Of a stretch of 10,195 nt of DNA, positions 6,729 to 10,195 are shown one piece after another (the stretch's first letter is position 1; each line of letters opens with the position of its first letter). A program made the translations under genes and the position numbers. Under the pieces are notes generated by a model that saw nothing but the letters and a program-made list of their open reading frames with translations, searched no databases and was not told where the DNA came from. The DNA is from an uncultured Bacteroidota bacterium (lineage in GTDB: Bacteria > Bacteroidota > Bacteroidia > Chitinophagales > Chitinophagaceae): assembly GCA_903913355.1 (NCBI GenBank), contig CAIWKU010000166.1, positions 1 to 10,195 of the forward strand, given 5' to 3'.

Positions 6729-8654
6729 ATGAGCAAAACAGTAACGCTCCTCACAACCCTGCTTACAGGCAGTGCCCTGTTTGCGCAAAAAGACACGGTA
6801 ACCACCAAAACATTAGATGAAATTGTGGTTACTGCCAACAAACAGGAACAAAAACAGAGTTCCACCGGAAAAGTAATTACCGTTATTACAAAAGACCAAA
6901 TTGACAAAAGCAGCGGCAAAACGGTATCGCAACTGCTGAATGACCAGGCCGGTATTACCATTAATGGATCACTTAATAATCCAGGTAGTGTGCAAACCAT
7001 TTTTATGCGCGGAGCGGCGGCCGGACGTACGCTGGTTTTACTGGATGGAATTCCGGTAAATGATCCTTCACAAATCAATAACGATTTTGACCTGAACCTG
7101 CTTTCCATCAATGATGTTGAAAGAATAGAAATCTGTAAAGGGGCTCAGTCTACTTTATATGGAAGTGATGCCATTGGCGGTGTGATCAATATTATTACCA
7201 CAAAAAAAGACATAGCTAACGCATTTAATCTGAAAGCAGGTGTCTCCGGTGGCAGCCTCGGAACATATAAAGCCAATCTACAGGTATATGGCAAAGCTGG
7301 CAGATTTACCTACACTACCCGATATGCAAAACTAAAAACCGATGGCTTCTCGGCGGCGTATGACAGTACTGGTAAAATGAACTATGATAAAGATGGCTAT
7401 GATGGAAATACTGCCAACGCTTCCGTTCTTTTCGATGCAGGAAATGGATTGCAAGTAAAAGGTTTTACGCAATACAGCCAGTATAAGGCAGATGTTGATG
7501 CCGGGGCTTTTACCGACAAACTGAATTATTCTATTCATAACCGGAATTTTACAACAGGTACCGGTTTTATTGTTAAGAAGAAATCATTTACGATTACCAG
7601 CAATTATCAGTATAGTAAAATGCATCGAAATTATAATGATAATGCTTCGATACCAGGTGCCACGGCTTATTCAATGAATGATTATGATGCCATTACTCAT
7701 TTTGCAGAAGTATACACTTCCATTACACTGGGGGGAGGTTTTCGTTTATTGAGTGGTGCTGATTACCGCTATGGATCAATGAATAACCAGTACCGCTCTT
7801 TAAGTGTATATGGTCCATATAATAGCCAGTTCAGGGATACTTCCATGAATCAAAGATCTGTGTATAGTTCATTAATGTATATCAGCAATTTCTTTTCCGT
7901 TGAGTTGGGTGGAAGAATGAATCATCATTCGCGTTATGGGGACAATACTACTTTTACGTTTAATCCGTCTATCCGAATGAATGATCATTACCGGTTATTC
8001 GGTAGTATAGCTTCTGCATACAAAGCCCCTTCTTTATACGAGCTATATTCCAGCAGTGGCAATCTGAATCTCCAGCCAGAAAAAGCCACTAATTACGAAA
8101 CAGGTATACAATCTATCTATCGCAATATCAGTAACCGATTGGTTTTCTTTTATCGAAATACCCATAATGGGATTGATTATAATTCGATCAACTATCAGTA
8201 TTTCAATTATGTGAATCAGCAGACAAGGGGAATAGAGTATGAAGCAAGGATACAACCCACTACCCGCCTGACCATCACTGGTAATTATACATTTATTGCC
8301 TCTCAGGAAACCACGGAAAACCGCGTGAATTTTAAAGACACGACGTATGGCTATTCTTTACGAAGGCCAAAGCATAGTATGAATATCATAACCAGTTATC
8401 AGTTTGATAACCCGTTATTCATAAGTGTTAGTGGAAAATATGTCAGCAGCCGCTATGATGTAGGGCCGTATAAAAAGCCTGACCTGTTATTATCCAGCTA
8501 TTTTTTATTGGGTGCTTATGCAGAATATAAAACAGGAAAGCATTGGAAACTCTATTTGGATGCTCAAAATCTACTTAACCGTAAATTTTTTGATGTAAGC
8601 GGATACAATAGCATTCCCTCTTTGTTTACTGCGGGGATCAGTTGTAACTGGTAG
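6729..8654 (+). CDS. btuB: TonB-dependent vitamin B12 (corrinoid) receptor BtuB
   Basis: This outer-membrane receptor of 641 residues imports cobalamin or related corrinoids with energy from TonB. A signal peptide (about 1-19, ALFA before Q20) is followed by a TonB-box-like TLDEIVVTA (28-36). The plug domain then carries VITVITKDQIDKS, FMRGA, GRTLVLLDGIPVND and the hallmark STLYGSDAIGGVINIITT (141-158). The remainder (about 160-641) is a 22-strand-type barrel rich in aromatic and Asn/Ser/Tyr residues. It contains SYKAPSLYELY-like and NLNLQPEKATNYE motifs close to those of E. coli BtuB, and near the C-terminus LDAQNLLNRKFFDVSGY. Size is close to E. coli BtuB, so this is not a SusC-type receptor. 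The protein ends in Trp rather than the more usual Phe of barrel proteins. The riboswitch directly upstream supports corrinoid as the substrate. Confidence 0.95.
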   Translation: MSKTVTLLTTLLTGSALFAQKDTVTTKTLDEIVVTANKQEQKQSSTGKVITVITKDQIDKSSGKTVSQLLNDQAGITINGSLNNPGSVQTIFMRGAAAGRTLVLLDGIPVNDPSQINNDFDLNLLSINDVERIEICKGAQSTLYGSDAIGGVINIITTKKDIANAFNLKAGVSGGSLGTYKANLQVYGKAGRFTYTTRYAKLKTDGFSAAYDSTGKMNYDKDGYDGNTANASVLFDAGNGLQVKGFTQYSQYKADVDAGAFTDKLNYSIHNRNFTTGTGFIVKKKSFTITSNYQYSKMHRNYNDNASIPGATAYSMNDYDAITHFAEVYTSITLGGGFRLLSGADYRYGSMNNQYRSLSVYGPYNSQFRDTSMNQRSVYSSLMYISNFFSVELGGRMNHHSRYGDNTTFTFNPSIRMNDHYRLFGSIASAYKAPSLYELYSSSGNLNLQPEKATNYETGIQSIYRNISNRLVFFYRNTHNGIDYNSINYQYFNYVNQQTRGIEYEARIQPTTRLTITGNYTFIASQETTENRVNFKDTTYGYSLRRPKHSMNIITSYQFDNPLFISVSGKYVSSRYDVGPYKKPDLLLSSYFLLGAYAEYKTGKHWKLYLDAQNLLNRKFFDVSGYNSIPSLFTAGISCNW

Positions 8655-8664
8655 TGCCTGATAC

Positions 8665-8708
8665 GCAAAGGCATGGATCTTGGATTAGCCAATATCCTAT
8701 GCCTTTGC
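8665..8708 (+). terminator. long hairpin after btuB, probable (possibly partial) terminator
   Basis: The stem pairs 8665-8674 with 8699-8708 (ten perfect pairs), continues with GGAT/ATCC across a one-base bulge, then TTGG/CCAA across a mismatch, closing on a 5-base loop. It starts 11 bases after the btuB stop. The following bases are ATATATTTTATC, T-rich but without an unbroken T-run. It is therefore either a moderate terminator or a processing and stability hairpin between btuB and cobC. Confidence 0.7.
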
Positions 8709-8755
8709 ATATATTTTATCATTGCCAATTCAAAATAAATCGGGTATTTCGCAGT

Positions 8756-9361
8756 ATGGATATCTATCTTATCAGGCATACTGCTCCACTGGTAGACAAG
8801 GGTATTTGCTATGGGCAAACGGATCTTGATGTAACAGATAGTTTCGAGGCAGAACTTGAACAAATCAAACCGCATATTCCGGGTGATATTCAAAAAGTAT
8901 ATAGTAGCCCATTACAGAGATGCCGGAAACTGGCAATAGCGCTTTTCCCAAACCAACCCATTTCTACGCATAATGACCTGATGGAATTGAATTGCGGTGC
9001 CTGGGAAATGCAGGTTTGGAACGAGATACCTAAACCTGAAATTCAACCCTGGCTGGATGATTTTATTCGGGTAATCGTACCGGGAGGAGAAAGTTACCAA
9101 CAACTGCATAATCGGGTGATCAGGCAGTTTCAAAATATTTGCGAGAATAAGGAAAACGCTGTTATTGTAGCCCATGGCGGGGTATTAAGAAGTATTCTTT
9201 CTTATATTACCCAAACTCCTTTAAAAGAGTCCTTTGATACATTTACATTTCATTATGGCTGTGTGGTCAAATTACGTGTAGAGAATAACAGATTCAGCCA
9301 TGAAATATTGCATAATATTTCTCTTCAGGGAAAAGAATGGCATAGGCCTTCTGTTACTTAA
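8756..9361 (+). CDS. cobC: alpha-ribazole phosphatase family protein (histidine phosphatase)
   Basis: This is a 201-residue phosphatase of the phosphoglycerate-mutase-like superfamily. CobC removes phosphate from alpha-ribazole 5'-phosphate (or adenosylcobalamin 5'-phosphate) in the last steps of cobalamin nucleotide-loop assembly in the cytoplasm. The catalytic RHT motif is at 7-9, with H8 the phosphohistidine. GICYGQTDLDV (16-26) is typical of the CobC branch. R55 (SSPLQRC), E77 (LMELNCG) and H140 (IVAHGG) complete the active site. I start at the ATG at 8756, where the protein opens MDIYLIRHT as family members do. An upstream GTG at 8654 is in frame but would add 34 residues that overlap the intergenic hairpin. 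The position after btuB supports a corrinoid role; other small phosphatase substrates remain possible. Confidence 0.88.
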   Translation: MDIYLIRHTAPLVDKGICYGQTDLDVTDSFEAELEQIKPHIPGDIQKVYSSPLQRCRKLAIALFPNQPISTHNDLMELNCGAWEMQVWNEIPKPEIQPWLDDFIRVIVPGGESYQQLHNRVIRQFQNICENKENAVIVAHGGVLRSILSYITQTPLKESFDTFTFHYGCVVKLRVENNRFSHEILHNISLQGKEWHRPSVT

Positions 9362-9415
9362 TAGACGTTTTTTTTAGGTTTCTGCAATATTCAATCCAGG
9401 ATTTCCCGAATTCGT

Positions 9416-9445
9416 TTTGAAAAAAGTTAAGGAAGAGTAACTTTA
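9416..9445 (+). promoter_or_regulatory. candidate promoter of the MarC-family gene
   Basis: TTTG (9416-9419), an 18-base spacer and TAACTTTA (9438-9445) resemble the Bacteroidota promoter, the last base differing from TAnnTTTG. It lies 14 bases before the ATG at 9460, so the leader would be very short. A run of eight Ts (9368-9375) follows the cobC stop but has no good stem before it. Confidence 0.45.
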
Positions 9446-9459
9446 TTAAAAATCAGGAT

Positions 9460-10038
9460 ATGGAATATCATTTTGATGAATTACTTACTGTAACATTTAC
9501 CTTGTTTGCGGTAATAGATATTGTGGGATCCGTTCCTCTACTGATTTCTTTAAAAGATAAGATGGGTGGAATCCGATCCTTGCAGGCAACCCTTGTATCA
9601 GGTGCATTGATGATCCTTTTCCTGTACGCAGGTAAACCATTTTTGAAAATACTGGGACTGGATATACATTCTTTTGCAGTTGGGGGCTCTGTGGTTATCT
9701 TTTTATTAGGGCTGGAGATGGTATTGGGACATGAAATATTTAAAGGTGATAAAGATGCCCAATCTGGAACAGTAGTACCTATCGCTTTTCCTATTATTGC
9801 CGGTAGTGGAACCCTTACCACCATAATGTCGCTGAAAGCAAATTTTGAAGAAACCTATATTCTGACTGGTATCCTTGTAAACCTGGTTGTGGTGTATATT
9901 GTTTTAAAATCGCTGAAGCTGATTGAAAGAATATTGGGGCCGGCTGGATTGTTAGCAGTAAGGAAATTCTTTGGAGTAATCCTGCTTGCGATCGCTGTTA
10001 AATTATTCAGTAGTAATATCGGAAAGTTTGGCAAATAA
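9460..10038 (+). CDS. MarC family integral membrane protein
   Basis: This is a 192-residue inner-membrane protein with about six hydrophobic segments, the normal size and topology for the MarC/UPF0056 family. Family-typical stretches are FAVIDIVGSVPLLISL (16-31) in the first helix, GGSVVIFLLGLEMVLG (75-90) in the third, VPIAFPIIAGSGTLTTIMSL (106-125) with its conserved proline and glycine residues, and a final helix GVILLAIAVKLFSSN (172-186). The two halves resemble each other loosely, as in other family members. No transport or resistance function is firmly established for the family; the name comes from its place in the E. coli mar locus, and a role in drug resistance should not be assumed. 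It is separated from cobC by 98 bases and probably has its own promoter. Confidence 0.93.
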   Translation: MEYHFDELLTVTFTLFAVIDIVGSVPLLISLKDKMGGIRSLQATLVSGALMILFLYAGKPFLKILGLDIHSFAVGGSVVIFLLGLEMVLGHEIFKGDKDAQSGTVVPIAFPIIAGSGTLTTIMSLKANFEETYILTGILVNLVVVYIVLKSLKLIERILGPAGLLAVRKFFGVILLAIAVKLFSSNIGKFGK

Positions 10039-10100
10039 GTGTTTGCGAACTAACGATGCGTAAAACCTGACATTCTTTTCCTCCGGAAAAAAGGAATATA

Positions 10101-10195
10101 ATGAAATCGGAACTCATACATAAAATGGTAACAACAGTAAGCCAGTTCTTAAAATGGATTCGCGTTCATTTAGAATTCGTATTCTGGGTATCTGC
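10101..10195 (+). CDS. hypothetical protein, N-terminal fragment cut by the window end
   Basis: An open frame starts at the ATG at 10101 and stays open to the last base, giving about 31 residues: MKSELIHKMVTTVSQFLKWI followed by RVHLEFVFWVS. A purine-rich AAAAAAGGA lies five bases upstream of the ATG, a better ribosome-binding context than most genes here. The visible part is an amphipathic, basic start leading into an aromatic, hydrophobic segment that may begin a membrane helix. I do not recognise the family. The 62 bases after the MarC gene hold no clear terminator. Confidence 0.5.
   Translation, partial: MKSELIHKMVTTVSQFLKWIRVHLEFVFWVS

Noticed and set aside
6605..7111. Minus-strand open frame of 168 codons opposite the riboswitch platform and btuB 5' end
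   Set aside because: It is antisense to the btuB signal peptide and plug, which have unmistakable motifs; its translation is Ser/Val/Cys-rich, as expected of a shadow frame.
8654..8755. GTG start at 8654 overlapping the btuB stop, extending CobC by 34 residues
   Set aside because: The extension would be encoded by the intergenic hairpin and precedes MDIYLIRHT, where histidine phosphatases normally begin; ATG 8756 is preferred.
9334..9375. Short bulged stem (9334-9352) and eight-T run as a cobC terminator
   Set aside because: The stem is inside the coding sequence, has seven pairs with a bulge and lies 15 bases from the T-run; not strong enough to call.
10076..10090. TTTTCC-TCC-GGAAAA hairpin after the MarC gene
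   Set aside because: It has six mostly A-T pairs and is followed on the plus strand by AAGGAATATA, with no T-tract on either strand; it more likely reflects the purine-rich ribosome-binding region of the next gene.

Overview
The window looks like chromosome of a Bacteroidota bacterium, probably Chitinophagaceae-like. Base composition is moderately AT-rich. Starts lack clear Shine-Dalgarno sites, and several upstream regions carry the Bacteroidota promoter pattern (a TTTG-like -33 element about 19 bases before TAnnTTTG). The proteins recognised have a Bacteroidota flavour. No insertion sequences, phage genes, CRISPR arrays, tRNAs or rRNAs were seen. I place it only at phylum or family level, because nothing here fixes genus.

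Left half, minus strand (1-6290). In transcription order this runs: an APC-family amino acid permease (6290-4932); a cystathionine beta-lyase-like PLP enzyme one base after it (4930-3758); a TolC-family outer-membrane efflux protein (3673-2210); and a HlyD/MacA-type periplasmic adaptor (2152-788). A strong intrinsic terminator (731-766) follows. After it, with its own candidate promoter, comes gpsA, glycerol-3-phosphate dehydrogenase, which runs off the left edge. No strong terminator separates the four efflux and permease genes, so they may form one unit. Alternatively they are two adjacent pairs: sulfur amino acid uptake and cleavage, and an efflux duct plus adaptor with no inner-membrane pump in view.

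Right half, plus strand (6383-10195). A divergent promoter region leads into a clear cobalamin riboswitch (6415-6604). A 124-base expression platform follows, then btuB (6729-8654), a TonB-dependent corrinoid receptor. A long hairpin (8665-8708) separates btuB from cobC (8756-9361), a putative alpha-ribazole phosphatase of nucleotide-loop assembly. Together these make a small B12 uptake and salvage locus. A MarC-family membrane protein (9460-10038) follows with its own candidate promoter, and a new ORF begins at 10101 and is cut by the window end.

The most interesting structure is in the btuB leader. A perfect 10-bp inverted repeat (6698-6707 with 6725-6734) buries the btuB start codon. A second possible helix (6617-6626 with 6691-6700) uses three bases of the same 5' arm. 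This suggests a translation-acting switch downstream of the B12 aptamer. I see no entirely new gene system; most of the window is ordinary housekeeping and transport content.
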